Source: Scytonema sp. UIC 10036 (GTDB taxonomy: Bacteria > Cyanobacteriota > Cyanobacteriia > Cyanobacteriales > Nostocaceae). Taken from it: a DNA stretch of 64,000 nt. Position numbers and translations under genes: made by a program. The stretch's first letter is position 1. Each line of letters begins with the position of its first letter. Shown here piece after piece: positions 44,169 to 53,592 of this stretch. The notes beneath the pieces were generated by a model, which was not told the origin of the DNA, ran no database searches, and worked only from the letters and a program-made list of their open reading frames with translations. The DNA lies in the NCBI RefSeq assembly GCF_009725235.1, contig NZ_WJFC01000020.1:39290-103289 (forward strand), written 5' to 3'.

Positions 44169-46472
44169 GTGCTTAGTGATTTACAGCAAGAAATTAATGT
44201 AACTAGCTTAAAAGAAGCACCAATTCATGTTTCCGGTCAAGTTCAACCACATGGAGTTCTTCTTGTCCTTAAAGAACCTGAATTAACTATCTTGCAAGTT
44301 AGTACCAATGTCTCTTCAGTATTTGGTATAGCTCCGGTCAATTTGCTCCACCAAAAACTGGAAGATTTACTCGATCCTTTTCAAATTGAAAGAATTAAAG
44401 CAGGGCTTTTAGAAGATAGCCTGGATTTCATCAATCCTACAAAAATTTGGGTACGGAAAAAAGGTGATGACTATGTCGTCTTTGACGCAGTCTTTCACCG
44501 CAACCCAGAAGGATTTTTGATTCTGGAATTAGAGCCAGCTATTGCTCAAGACAATATTCCCTTTTTAAGTTTTTATCATTTAGCCAGAGCATCCATTAAC
44601 CAACTAGGAGAAACTAGCAATATTAAGGAGTTCTGCCAAATTATTGTCCAAGAAGTCCGGAAAGTAACAGGATTTGATAGGGTAATGCTCTATAAATTTG
44701 ATGCAGACGGGCATGGCTCTGTGATTGCTGAAGAAAAACTAGACCATCTAGAACCTTACTTGGGTTTGCATTACCCTGAATCAGATATTCCCAAACCAGC
44801 AAGAAAATTATTTATTTCCAATTGGATTAGAATCATACCGGATACTCGTTCCCAACCCGTAGAAATTTTCCCCATCAATAATCCAGTTACCCTGCGTCCG
44901 CTTGACTTAACAAATTCCAGTCTCAGAAGTGCGGCTCCATGTCACATACAGTACTTACACAATATGGGTGTGGGTGCTTCTTTGACAATTTCTTTGATTA
45001 AAGAAGGAAAACTTTGGGGTCTCATTGCTTGTCATCATCAGACACCCAAATATGTTGCTTACGAGTTACGGAAAGCGTGCGAATTTCTAGGTCGAGTTAT
45101 ATTTGCAGAACTTTCAGCCAGAGAAGAAACGGAAGATTATGACTACCGCATGCAGCTGGCGTCTATTCAATCAGCATTGGTTGAATATATGGCGCAAGAA
45201 GAAAATTTTATTGATGGGTTAGTTAAACATCAGCCAAGTCTTCTCGATCTCACCAGTGCCCAAGGTGCAGCTATATGCTTTGGCGGAAATTACACGTTGA
45301 TTGGTGAAACTCCCAAAGAAGAAGACCTAAATTTCTTAGTCCAATGGTTAAGGAATAATGTCAAAGAAGAAGTCTTCTATACAGATTCTTTGCCTCATAT
45401 CTATCCTGATGCGGAAAGATTCAAAAATGTCGCCAGTGGCTTGCTAGCAATTCCCATATCCAAGCGAAATTATGTTTTGTGGTTTAGACCAGAAGTCATT
45501 CAAACTGTAAATTGGGGAGGTGACCCCAATAAGGCTTTTGAGTTGAGCCAAGCAGAAGGGAATTTTCACTTACGTCCTCGGAAATCGTTTGAATTGTGGA
45601 AAGAGACAGTCCGCTTAACCTCTTTACCGTGGCGATATGTAGAAATAAAAGCGGCACTGGAATTGCGAAAAGCAATTGTTAACATTGTACTGCGTCAGGC
45701 TGATGAACTAGCTCAGCTTGCACATGACTTGGAACGTTCCAACGCTGAATTGAAAAAGTTTGCTTACGTCGCCTCTCACGATTTACAAGAACCTCTCAAT
45801 CAAGTGGCAAATTACGCGCAGTTGTTAGAAATGCGCTACGATCGACAACTTGATGAAGATGCTAAGGAGTTTATTGGTTACGTTGTTGAGGGAGTCAGTC
45901 TCATGCAAACTCTCATTGACGATGTGCTAGCTTATTCTAAAGTAGATATGCAGGCGATTGAGTTTGAACTCACAGAGGTGGATACGGCATTAGAACGCGC
46001 CTTGACTAATTTGCGAAAGCGTGTTAACGAAACTAAGGCTGTTATTACTTATGATGAGTTGCCAACTGTGATGGCTGATAGTACCCAGTTGATGCAGTTA
46101 TTCCAGAACCTCATCGGCAATGCTATCAAGTTTCGCAGCGACAAGACTCCAGAAATTCGTATAGGAGCAACTCGCCTAGAAGATGAGTGGTTGTTTTCTG
46201 TTCGGGATAACGGTATTGGTATCGATCCGCAGTTTAGCGATCGCATTTTCGTCATCTTTCAGCGTTTGCATACGCGAGATGAGTACCAAGGTACAGGAAT
46301 GGGTTTGGCAATTTGTAAGAAAATTGTCGAATGTCACCGGGGAAGAATCTGGGTAGAGTCACAACTCGGTGAAGGAGCAACTTTCTACTTTACGATTCCA
46401 GTCGGAGGACGCGATCGTGAGCGCAGAAGCGGAAGAAAAGTACAAAACAATATTTTTGGTAGAGGACAATAA
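44169..46472 (+). CDS. cphA: Cph1-type phytochrome histidine kinase
   Basis: 767 residues, GTG start with AGAGG upstream. PAS ([16 protein letters not shown] at about 17-32), GAF ([34 protein letters not shown]), PHY and a C-terminal kinase ([17 protein letters not shown]-box, [23 protein letters not shown]). The bilin cysteine is in [14 protein letters not shown] (Cys258), aligned with Cph1 Cys259; the N-terminal cysteine of bacteriophytochromes is absent, so it should bind phycocyanobilin and photoswitch red/far-red. Its stop overlaps the next gene by 56 bp, so the two are translationally coupled. Confidence 0.95.
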   Translation: MLSDLQQEINVTSLKEAPIHVSGQVQPHGVLLVLKEPELTILQVSTNVSSVFGIAPVNLLHQKLEDLLDPFQIERIKAGLLEDSLDFINPTKIWVRKKGDDYVVFDAVFHRNPEGFLILELEPAIAQDNIPFLSFYHLARASINQLGETSNIKEFCQIIVQEVRKVTGFDRVMLYKFDADGHGSVIAEEKLDHLEPYLGLHYPESDIPKPARKLFISNWIRIIPDTRSQPVEIFPINNPVTLRPLDLTNSSLRSAAPCHIQYLHNMGVGASLTISLIKEGKLWGLIACHHQTPKYVAYELRKACEFLGRVIFAELSAREETEDYDYRMQLASIQSALVEYMAQEENFIDGLVKHQPSLLDLTSAQGAAICFGGNYTLIGETPKEEDLNFLVQWLRNNVKEEVFYTDSLPHIYPDAERFKNVASGLLAIPISKRNYVLWFRPEVIQTVNWGGDPNKAFELSQAEGNFHLRPRKSFELWKETVRLTSLPWRYVEIKAALELRKAIVNIVLRQADELAQLAHDLERSNAELKKFAYVASHDLQEPLNQVANYAQLLEMRYDRQLDEDAKEFIGYVVEGVSLMQTLIDDVLAYSKVDMQAIEFELTEVDTALERALTNLRKRVNETKAVITYDELPTVMADSTQLMQLFQNLIGNAIKFRSDKTPEIRIGATRLEDEWLFSVRDNGIGIDPQFSDRIFVIFQRLHTRDEYQGTGMGLAICKKIVECHRGRIWVESQLGEGATFYFTIPVGGRDRERRSGRKVQNNIFGRGQ

Positions 46473-46863
46473 AGCTGATGTTCGTCTGATCCAAGAAGCA
46501 TTAAAAAATAGTACAGTACCACATCAAGTCATTACGGCTAGGGATGGTATGGATGCTATGGCTTATTTACGTCAAGAAGGGGAGTATGCTGATGCGCCCC
46601 GTCCTGACCTGATTCTGCTAGATTTAAACCTACCAAGAAAAGATGGTAGGGAAGTCTTGGCAGAAATTAAAGCCGATCCCCATCTCAAACGCATTCCTGT
46701 CGTCGTGCTGACAACCTCACACAATGAGGATGATATTTTCCACAGCTACGATTTACACGTGAATTGCTACATTACCAAATCCCGCAACCTCAGCCAGCTT
46801 TTCAAAATCGTTAAAGGAATAGAAGAGTTTTGGCTAGCAACCGTGACTTTACCATCGGAATAA
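46417..46863 (+). CDS. rcpA: Phytochrome-associated response regulator
   Basis: 148 residues from GTG 46417, which has GGAGGA 8 bp upstream; a start at 46369 would be deep inside the kinase. Receiver domain only: [17 protein letters not shown], phospho-acceptor [53 protein letters not shown]. It accepts phosphate from the phytochrome kinase. It lacks an output domain, as is normal for RcpA, which works through dimerisation. Confidence 0.95.
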   Translation: MSAEAEEKYKTIFLVEDNKADVRLIQEALKNSTVPHQVITARDGMDAMAYLRQEGEYADAPRPDLILLDLNLPRKDGREVLAEIKADPHLKRIPVVVLTTSHNEDDIFHSYDLHVNCYITKSRNLSQLFKIVKGIEEFWLATVTLPSE

Positions 46864-46944
46864 ATTATGAATGATGAATGATGAATGATGAATGATGAGT
46901 GCTTAAACCTTCCATTCATAACTCATAATTTATAATTCATAATT
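46863..46944. repeat. STRR array (ATGATGA / TTCATAA)
   Basis: ATGAATG units followed by CATAATTTATAATTCATAATT, starting right after the rcpA stop codon and ending before the ribosome site of the next gene. Confidence 0.8.
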
Positions 46945-46963
46945 CCACAGGGGGTGACCGGGC

Positions 46964-48118
46964 GTGAAAATTTTGTTAATTGAGGACAATCTCGCAGAAG
47001 CAAGACTGTTAGAAGAGTTCCTCAAAAACGCCGAGTCCAATCAATTTAGTTTATTTCACGTCAAGCGATTGGGGGAAGCGCTTCAGGAGTTAAGCAGGGC
47101 TACTTATGACGCTATCTTGTTAGATTTGACACTACCAGATAGCCAAGGATTGGCTTCCCTCGCCCCTTTGATGAAGCAAGCACCTAACTTACCAATCGTC
47201 GTATTGACTAATACCAACGACGATCGCCTTGCGATTGAAGCTGTAAGAAAAGGAGCACAAGATTATCTTGTCAAACGACAAGTTAATTTTGGCGTTTTGA
47301 TCCGCTCTCTAAGTTATGCGATTGAGCGCAAACAAGCCCTAGAATCATTACGTGCAGTCAATGAAGCATTAGAAAGCCGGGTTCAAGAACGAACAGCTGA
47401 ACTTGTGAAAGTTCAAGAAATTAGTCAGTTTAAATCAGAATTTGTCTCAATGCTGTCTCATGACATTCGCAGCCCCTTAAATACAATCCAGTTAATTTCT
47501 GGGTTATTGCAAAATAGCGGAGATAAATTACCGAAAGAGAAAAAAAATTCTCATTATCAGTTGCTTCGTTCTGCAATCAAAAGTATGGCTCAGATATTAG
47601 ATGAAGTTTCCTTTCTAGGGAGAGCCGATTCCGGCAAACTTTTATGTGAATTTCAACTTCTAAATTTAGAAATATTTTGCCATCAACTGATTGAAGAAGC
47701 TCAATTGAGTTTAAAAGAAAAACATCTTTCTCTGATTTTTACAAGTGTTGGTGAATTGAAAGAAGCATTGTGGGATGAAAGTTTGTTACGGCATATTTTT
47801 AGTAATTTGCTAAGTAATGCTATTAAATATTCACCACAAAATAGCATCATTCAATTTGAATTGATTGGGCAGGAAAAGAAAGTTATTTTTCAGATACATG
47901 ACGAAGGAATAGGTATTCCAAAAGAAGACCAAGAGCATCTGTTTCAACCCTTTCATCGAGCTTCCAATGTCGGTTCAGTTCCCGGTACTGGATTGGGTTT
48001 ATCAATTGTTAAAAAATGCGTAGACACGCTTGGAGGTGAAATTTCCGTTCATAGCGAAATTGGCGTAGGGACAACTTTTGCTGTTACACTACCCGTTGTG
48101 AGAGAGAGTAGGGAGTAG
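46964..48118 (+). CDS. Receiver-histidine kinase (reverse hybrid)
   Basis: 384 residues, GTG start with GGGGGTGA upstream. An N-terminal receiver (LLIEDNLAEARLLEEF, acceptor ILLDLTLPDSQGLASL, KGAQDYLVKRQ) is joined by a coiled coil (ALESLRAVNEALESRVQERTAELVKVQ) to a kinase: FVSMLSHDIRSPLNTIQLI (H-box), NLLSNAIKYS, DEGIGIPKEDQEH, GTGLGLSIVKKCV. It probably takes phosphate into its receiver from the phytochrome branch and relays a signal. The last residues (RESRE) and stop arise from a GGGAGTA repeat. Confidence 0.9.
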   Translation: MKILLIEDNLAEARLLEEFLKNAESNQFSLFHVKRLGEALQELSRATYDAILLDLTLPDSQGLASLAPLMKQAPNLPIVVLTNTNDDRLAIEAVRKGAQDYLVKRQVNFGVLIRSLSYAIERKQALESLRAVNEALESRVQERTAELVKVQEISQFKSEFVSMLSHDIRSPLNTIQLISGLLQNSGDKLPKEKKNSHYQLLRSAIKSMAQILDEVSFLGRADSGKLLCEFQLLNLEIFCHQLIEEAQLSLKEKHLSLIFTSVGELKEALWDESLLRHIFSNLLSNAIKYSPQNSIIQFELIGQEKKVIFQIHDEGIGIPKEDQEHLFQPFHRASNVGSVPGTGLGLSIVKKCVDTLGGEISVHSEIGVGTTFAVTLPVVRESRE

Positions 48119-48140
48119 AATCTCACAAATATCGTATAGT

Positions 48141-48195
48141 GAGTACGTAGGTTGGGTTGAGGAACGAAACCCAACATTTACAGGCATTTTTTGAG
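48141..48195. repeat. GGTTGGGTTGAGGAAC dispersed repeat, copy 1
   Basis: Begins CGTAGGTTGGGTTGAGGAACGAAACCCAACATTTA; the same opening recurs at 48690-48722 and a related hairpin (AAACCCAACA) at 14115. It has overwritten the 3' end of the HlyD relic. Confidence 0.75.
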
Positions 48196-48304
48196 TTTCT
48201 CCACAGCGATTCCAACCCACAAAAATTCGAGAGCCCTTGTAGTATTGAGTTCGCTCCTGATAGCCAAGTTAAGGAAGCATTTGACGGTGCATAGGTAGTC
48301 TCTA

Positions 48305-48667
48305 ATTCCAGCACGCAAGGTTTGACCGGGGTTTCGCAGGTTGAGTTGAGAGATGATACCGTCTGCAGTTGCTACAATAGTAGTCTGAGCTAAGTCGATT
48401 TTCACTCGTTTGAGTTCGCTAACATCGCGCTCTAGCTGCTCTTCGATTTCAATCGGTTGCTTGATAAGAGCTTGACGTTCTTTTTCTAATGTTGCTTTGT
48501 TACCTTCCCCTGAGGCTTTTTCTAGGGCAATGCGCTCTTGTGCGATCGCTACTATTTGGATTCAGGACAGCTTGAGCACGTTGTCGTCTGGCTATAGAGG
48601 CGGATACAGCTTGTTCGAGACGCTCAATTGTCTGTTTCTGCACCTCAACTGCCAATACTTGTCGGTT
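48305..48667 (-). pseudogene. HlyD-type membrane fusion protein relic
   Basis: On the minus strand one frame reads RQVLAVEVQKQTIERLEQAVSASIARRQRAQAVLN, then after a frameshift near 48560 QERIALEKASGEGNKATLEKERQALIKQPIEIEEQLERDV, then KIDLAQTTIVATADGIISQLNLRNPGQTLRAG. This is the coiled coil and lipoyl-like end of a HlyD/type I secretion adaptor. The N-terminal membrane helix and the C-terminal barrel are absent. Confidence 0.7.
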
Positions 48668-48689
48668 AAGCCTAAAAATATGAAAACAC

Positions 48690-48785
48690 GTAGGTTGGGT
48701 TGAGGAACCTTACCCAACATTTATCAGCATTTGTTGGGTCGAGCTGTCGCTCGACCCAACCTACTATTTCCCAAAACCTACGTAA
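48690..48785. repeat. GGTTGGGTTGAGGAAC dispersed repeat, copy 2
   Basis: Opens like the copy at 48141 and includes a self-complementary section (TTGGGTCGAGC with GCTCGACCCAA). It interrupts the minus-strand fragment on its right. Confidence 0.7.
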
Positions 48786-48788
48786 TAT

Positions 48789-49200
48789 TGCGACAGCAAC
48801 AGGAATTTTGCTGTCATTAATAATGACATTATTTCGATTATAAAAGACCTCACGAATTGAATAGCGTCCTTGGCGATCGTGGCAAACACGGTATGTCCAA
48901 GTCATAATCGGTTCATCCTCTTTTCCACGAAAAAACACAATATTGTTTTGTTTTTCACCTATTCTTTCAATGCTAACAATCTCGATAACTTCATTGTAGA
49001 AGACCCGAAAAATACCAATTCTCAATTCCTATTCAGCAATATCTGGTGGGTTACGTCGGAATCGATTTTTCGTTTCTACTATCGGTTCATAAAGCAATTG
49101 AGTTTGAATCGCATCGATAATAATATTTTGCTCAAACTTTCTGAAGTATGGTATCGTTATTTCCAACTGCTTATATTGAAAAACTATTGATTTTGAAAAT
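48789..49200 (-). pseudogene. Two adjacent fragments of unknown genes
   Basis: The fragment ending at 49029 reads YKQLEITIPYFRKFEQNIIIDAIQTQLLYEPIVETKNRFRRNPPDIAE and stops; 3 bp later a second frame (start 49025) reads VFYNEVIEIVSIERIGEKQNNIVFFRGKEDEPIMTWTYRV, then HDRQGRYSIREVFYNRNNVIINDS, before running into the dispersed repeat. The order suggests a former two-gene unit. I do not recognise either family. Confidence 0.4.
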
Positions 49201-49206
49201 GTCAAT

Positions 49207-49835
49207 ATGCCACTCCTCGATCCCAATCAAAACTATACCTTCAGCCGATACTTCTATCTGGGTTTTGAAGCCAGCGAACTGGCTCAAGAATTTGGCTATA
49301 CCCTCACCCGAAAAACATTCAAATTACCACAATTCTCAGGTGAACTGGTCGCATACAAGAGTTAAGATCTCGTATTGAAGAAGTCCTGCCATTTGTTCCT
49401 TTAACTAATGAATTTGCCAGACGGGAAATTATTATTTCAAGAGTTGTGACAGAGCTAATTCACTACACTCAAGCAGAATTACGGATTGAGTATGGGATCA
49501 AAGTTTCTAATTGGCTTCAAGGTAACTTAGATTATTTACTGCGTGTCAATACAATCAATCAATTGTTAGTTATTGAGGCTAAGTATGAAGATTTGACCAG
49601 AGGCTTTACACAACTAGTTGCTGAGTTAGCCGCGCTTGACCAATGGGACAAAACACCAACGGTTTCAGAACAGCCAATTTTGGTAGGATCTGTTTCTACA
49701 GGAACAATTTGGCAATTTGCTAGGCTCGATCGCATTGCAAAGCATTTTGAACAGGGGATTAACAGCTATCGAGTTCCCAAAGATGTAGAGCAAGTGATGC
49801 GGATTTTTGTAGCTACTTTAAGTCAAACAAATTAA
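49207..49835 (+). pseudogene. PD-(D/E)XK-like protein, frameshifted copy 1
   Basis: From ATG 49207 the frame reads LDPNQNYTFSRYFYLGFEASELAQEFGYTLTRKTFKLPQFSGEL and stops at 49365 (TAA); a second frame then reads IQELRSRIEEVLPFVPLTNEFARREIIISRVVTELIHYTQAELRIEYGIKVSNWLQGNLDYLLRVNTINQLLVIEAKYEDL to 49835. A single shift near 49345 separates the two halves. The D..EAK motif is that of a restriction-like nuclease fold. The second half is almost identical to 53719-54105. Confidence 0.65.
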
Positions 49836-49880
49836 TATTTGTAATGGGGTCTAATCCAGACAAAATTTTTGGTTCTCAAT

Positions 49881-50390
49881 TCACATCAAATTTTCTCGTT
49901 TAGTTTTGAGATAATTCTCAAAATCTTCACCCGCTTCCTGAATTTCGGGATCTTTCTGTTGTAATGCTTTCATAACAAGCCTTTGGGTCAGTCCATCATC
50001 AATCTGAATATAAAGTTCTAATAATCGTCTATATTCTTCATCCGTACCTTTTTTTAGTAAAGATTCGGCATGATTTTCTATATTATCTAAAAGCCATATT
50101 TTATCAAATGAAAGAATAGCAGAGTGAACTAATTCAATATCTGAATGACCGACAGAGGCTAACTTGATTAACTCATCAAATAAACTCTGGCGTTCTTCTA
50201 AAGTTAAATAATTCAGAATTTGCAGTGCCGCTCCTCTTTCCGTAGGATTTTGTAAAGCTTTTCTAATTAACTCTACCTTAGATTGGCAACTGTTTAGGAA
50301 ATTTTGCCGAATTTCTAAATAAGCTTTTTCCCGGTCAATCAATTGATGCCAAAGGTCTGTATCTTGTTGATAATATTTTGTTTCAGTCAT
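49881..50390 (-). CDS. Helical-repeat protein, putative immunity partner of the Tse2-like toxin
   Basis: 169 residues, all helical, acidic. Repeating helices (VELIRKALQNPTERGAALQILNYL, LIKLASVGHSDIELVHSAILSFDKIWLL, LLELYIQIDDGLTQRLVMKALQQKDPEIQEAGEDFENYL) resemble HEAT-type solenoids. Its start is 12 bp after the stop of the toxin-like gene on the same strand, the classic position for a neutralising partner. Immunity is inference from this arrangement; no named family was recognised. Confidence 0.6.
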   Translation of the reverse strand: MTETKYYQQDTDLWHQLIDREKAYLEIRQNFLNSCQSKVELIRKALQNPTERGAALQILNYLTLEERQSLFDELIKLASVGHSDIELVHSAILSFDKIWLLDNIENHAESLLKKGTDEEYRRLLELYIQIDDGLTQRLVMKALQQKDPEIQEAGEDFENYLKTKRENLM

Positions 50391-50402
50391 AGCTTTTATT
50401 GA

Positions 50403-50810
50403 TTATCTTATTCCTTTTTTACCTACGTAAATCCAACCACAATTCAAAAATTTTTCTACAAATTCTGAAAAAGGCATTTCAACGGCAGGATAGATAGTAT
50501 GATGGGTAGGGGAGCGAGTTCCACCAACGTCTTTACCATCTGCCACCACAGCAAGACCCACTGGTAATGGTGTCCCTTTATCTAGTTTATAGTAATTTCC
50601 TGTCAGGGGAGCATACTGAATATCCGCAAACGTGGAAGCCCCCGTTGGAGGTTGGGTGGGTTTTACTAAATCCTTCTCCACAGCAATATCAATACTGGAA
50701 CGAGGTGGACGAGGGGATGTTCTATTGCCAAAAGCGTAGAGAGTTATAGGTAAAATGACTTGTTCAACTATATCGGACGAATCGAGCGAATTCTGGGCTG
50801 AATTTTCCAC
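50403..50810 (-). CDS. Tse2-like ADP-ribosyltransferase-type toxin
   Basis: 135 residues from GTG 50810. The C-terminal two-thirds resembles the Tse2 toxin family: GASTFADIQYAPLTGNYYKLDKGTPLPVGLAVVADGKDVGG, then PTHHTIYPAVEMPFSEFVEKFLNCGWIYVGKK. Tse2 of Pseudomonas is a type VI effector of ADP-ribosyltransferase-like fold. Here it is a short stand-alone protein with no delivery domain. The partner gene follows 12 bp later. The promoter and first codons are copied at 53428-53487. Confidence 0.65.
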   Translation of the reverse strand: MENSAQNSLDSSDIVEQVILPITLYAFGNRTSPRPPRSSIDIAVEKDLVKPTQPPTGASTFADIQYAPLTGNYYKLDKGTPLPVGLAVVADGKDVGGTRSPTHHTIYPAVEMPFSEFVEKFLNCGWIYVGKKGIR

Positions 50811-50857
50811 ACTTATTCGTTGGCTTGTTTGATAATATTTAGATTTGATATTTTAAC
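50798..50857 (-). repeat. 60-bp toxin promoter and start segment, copy 1
   Basis: Matches 53428-53487 at 57 of 60 positions. On the minus strand it carries an AT-rich promoter-like stretch (AATATTATC) and the GTGGAAAATTCAG start of the toxin-like gene. Confidence 0.8.
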
Positions 50858-50904
50858 GCGGATGCGATCACCCGATTGGTACAGTCAGTTTCGGCTCTCA
50901 TTTG

Positions 50905-51135
50905 GCGTTTATATAAATTAGTAATCAGTTTGGCAAGGGTACTTTTTCCACATCCCGATTTACCAATGAGAGCAATGACTTTACCGCCTGGAACAGTTAG
51001 GGAAAAATCTTGTAGCCGGTCAACTCTACCCGGATGATGAAAGTTCAGTTGAGTGCAAGTAATATCTGCATTACCAGAAACTTGTGTCCAAGGCTTTTTA
51101 AAATCATCACTAAAGCGATCGCCATCTCCACTGCT
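50905..51135 (-). pseudogene. ABC transporter ATPase fragment (type I secretion style)
   Basis: On the minus strand: [64 protein letters not shown], with an intact Walker A. It matches the start of the nucleotide-binding domain of HlyB-like bacteriocin/RTX exporters. Walker B, signature motif and membrane domain are missing. With the HlyD relic at 48305 it marks a dismantled type I secretion locus. Confidence 0.7.
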
Positions 51136-51392
51136 AATCTTTCAACTCAACCTACAAAAATCCTACAAGATAAAAATCTTACAGATGATTTACCAATTTT
51201 ATAACATCAGGTCTTGTGGTACTGGCAGGATGCCCGTACATTCAAGAGCGCTTGTAAGGACGCTCATTCTACAGTCAAGTGGTTTATTAACCTGAAAATG
51301 GCTGTAAACAATTCATTAACAAAATTTTATATTATTTGTCAGTAATTGGGAACTTTAGCCATGAATATAATTATACACCTTTACAGTTATCT
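51136..51392. other. Intergenic remnant
   Basis: No gene. It contains TTAACCTGAAAATGGCTG (51288-51306), a dispersed word also at 22438-22456. Confidence 0.4.
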
Positions 51393-52523
51393 ATGATAAA
51401 CCCAGACAAGACGCAGAATCAGAAGAAGCAGATTGGGCTGACAAAGCAGAAACTTTTTATAGGACTTGCTATTGCTGGAACTATTGCCATTTTCCCCGCA
51501 TTATATCGGGTTGATTGGGCTGGATTCGGACCAGACTCAAATAAATCAGAGACGATAAAGGAAGTTATAAATCCCAAAAACGGAAAAATTATCAACCTCA
51601 AAGAGACAACTGAGCACAAACAATCAGGCAAGACTCTGTGGGACTGGTTGGGGTTAGTTGGTACGCTAGCAATTCCGATAGTGCTTTACCAATTTCAACG
51701 TAGCGAACAAGAACAAGTTGATATCAATTCTCGTGAAGAGGCTGTGCTTGGTTATTTTAAGCATATATCAGAGCTATTGATAGATAAAGAATTGAAACTG
51801 TTGATTACTAAAAAATTAGAAACAACAGATTTTAAAGACCCCATGCTTAATGCGTTATTAGATGCTTCCCGTGCCTGTACGTTATCAATGCTCCGCCGTC
51901 TCAATAAAGATGGGGAACGTAAAGGACGTGTTATCCGCTTTTTAAGCGATGCAGAGCTGATAAGTGAATTGAACTTGGAGCTAGCCGACTTAAGTTATGC
52001 GAACTTAAGTAATGTCAAGCTAAAAGGCGCTAAATTGGGTTACGCGAACTTGAGCAACGCTGACTTAAGTTTGACAGATTGCCGCATCATAAAGAAAATC
52101 AAAAATGCAGTTTCCTCACAAGAGTTTGCTGAAACTGGAATACAACTATACTGTGCCGATCTGACAAACGCTAACCTTAGCGATCGCTTCTTGCCAAATG
52201 CTTGCCTAAAAAGTGCCATCCTCATAAACGCTATTTTAGAAAATGTCTACTTAAGTGGAGCGGATTTGGGGTATGCGGACTTGCAAGGAGCTAACTTCAG
52301 TAGAGCAAACCTAAGAGGAGCAAACCTCAATGGAGCGGATTTACGAAAAGCCAACTTTACTGGTGCGGATTTGAGAGGAGCTATTTTACCCAATGGGGTA
52401 ATGTACGCATTCCCAAACCAGCTACAGCAATTTGGAGTTTTACTCAACTGCTTGCCAAAACAGTTGGAGGTATCCGAAGTAGTACCAACAGCCAATGCTG
52501 TGCCAAAGTTGGGATGCGAGTAG
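51393..52523 (+). CDS. Membrane-anchored pentapeptide-repeat protein
   Basis: 376 residues from ATG 51393 (a TTG at 51336 would add 19). Two hydrophobic segments (LFIGLAIAGTIAIFPALY and TLWDWLGLVGTLAIPIVLYQF) are followed by a helical part (INSREEAVLGYFKHISELLIDKELKLLI) and A(D/N)LxxA pentapeptides: LADLSYANLSNVKLKGAKLGYANLSNADLS, then LSGADLGYADLQGANFSRANLRGANLNGADLRKANFTGADLRGA. These form a right-handed beta-helix. The layout is common in cyanobacteria; function unknown. Confidence 0.8.
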   Translation: MINPDKTQNQKKQIGLTKQKLFIGLAIAGTIAIFPALYRVDWAGFGPDSNKSETIKEVINPKNGKIINLKETTEHKQSGKTLWDWLGLVGTLAIPIVLYQFQRSEQEQVDINSREEAVLGYFKHISELLIDKELKLLITKKLETTDFKDPMLNALLDASRACTLSMLRRLNKDGERKGRVIRFLSDAELISELNLELADLSYANLSNVKLKGAKLGYANLSNADLSLTDCRIIKKIKNAVSSQEFAETGIQLYCADLTNANLSDRFLPNACLKSAILINAILENVYLSGADLGYADLQGANFSRANLRGANLNGADLRKANFTGADLRGAILPNGVMYAFPNQLQQFGVLLNCLPKQLEVSEVVPTANAVPKLGCE

Positions 52524-53112
52524 CAGTCGGAATTTAGTTAGTCCCTCAGAACGCCAACTCGAACGGAATCTAGGAATTTACAAGCTTCAAGTTTATTGTG
52601 GTTTGGCTGACCTAACCTTAAGTCTAGTTAGTACCTAATCTTTCGCTTGGGTTTAATCTGAACTTAAGACTAGGGACAAAAGAGAAAGAAGTCTAATATA
52701 CTTAACAAGCTCATAACTCTAAATGACCGAGTTACCGACTTAATTCTAAAGAGAGTATTAATTCACTTGCTTTTTTTAATCAAATAAGTAACAATTCAAC
52801 TGTTTGTTATTCTTTTAACAAATACGCACTGATTAAATTAAAGATTGGGATGCATTGCTAATTGGTTTTCCTGCTTGTATTGTAAGTAATCTTACAAGAA
52901 CAGTTTTGATTGAGCGCAATTGACAAGCGTTTAGAAGTTTTTGTTAAAAGCCCAATACTATGCTTTAGAAGTTTGCGTAAAATCTGTACTTTTTCTGGAT
53001 AACTATTTAAACTTATTAGTCTTAACTCGTTGATAGGTTAATAGCTAACTGTTAGATAAACTAGACAATTCCATAGCAAACTCTATCTGCAATAGGAGAA
53101 AACAGGCTAAGG
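52524..53112. other. Intergenic region without recognised genes
   Basis: Nearly 600 bp, increasingly AT-rich. Repeated short words (TTAGTCTT, GCTTTAGAAG) but no gene, hairpin or array that I can support. Confidence 0.4.
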
Positions 53113-53454
53113 TAACGAAAGATGGTAACCGCTTTCTTCTGGCTCGCATTCCTATCGTGGAAAAGAATGGGACGTACACTCTGGAGAAGGAAGTTGTGCA
53201 GAACGGTGAAAAACTTACTGCTGCAAAATTGCGTGGTGACGATAAAGGTAACGATTTGACCGAGGCTCTAGCTCAAGATGAGCACTTGCAATCCTTCCTC
53301 ACGATACCTGGTAAAGACAATGGATTTGACATTGAGGGGTTGGCTATTGCAGGCGATCGCATCGATCCCAATCAAAACTATACCTTCAACCGATACTTCG
53401 AGCTTGGTTTTGAAGCTAGAGAACTGGCTGAATTTTCCACACTTATGAGTTGAC
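53113..53454 (+). pseudogene. DUF3616 fragment joined to nuclease-like N-terminal module
   Basis: From about 53113 the frame reads KDGNRFLLARIPIVEKNGTYTLEKEVVQNGEKLTAAKLRGDDKGNDLTEALAQDEHLQSFLTIPGKDNGFDIEGLAIAGDRI, an inner piece of DUF3616 proteins. At about 53362 it switches without a frame change to DPNQNYTFNRYFELGFEARELAEF, the N-terminus of the protein at 49207. The joint and the missing ends indicate recombination between repeats rather than a natural fusion. Confidence 0.65.
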
Positions 53455-53487
53455 TTGTTTGATAATATTTAGATTTGATATTTTAAC
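53428..53487 (-). repeat. 60-bp toxin promoter and start segment, copy 2
   Basis: 57 of 60 positions match 50798-50857, same orientation. It keeps the promoter-like AT stretch and GTGGAAAATTCAG, but no toxin gene follows; the sequence has entered the nuclease-like gene. Confidence 0.8.
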
Positions 53488-53592
53488 ACTGTTTTTCTGT
53501 TATTAATTTCACAAGATTTTTTTGACATTCTATTGCATCAGTTATTATAATGCACTTTGTGATGTCTAAATATAAGGGAAAAATTCTTTCTT

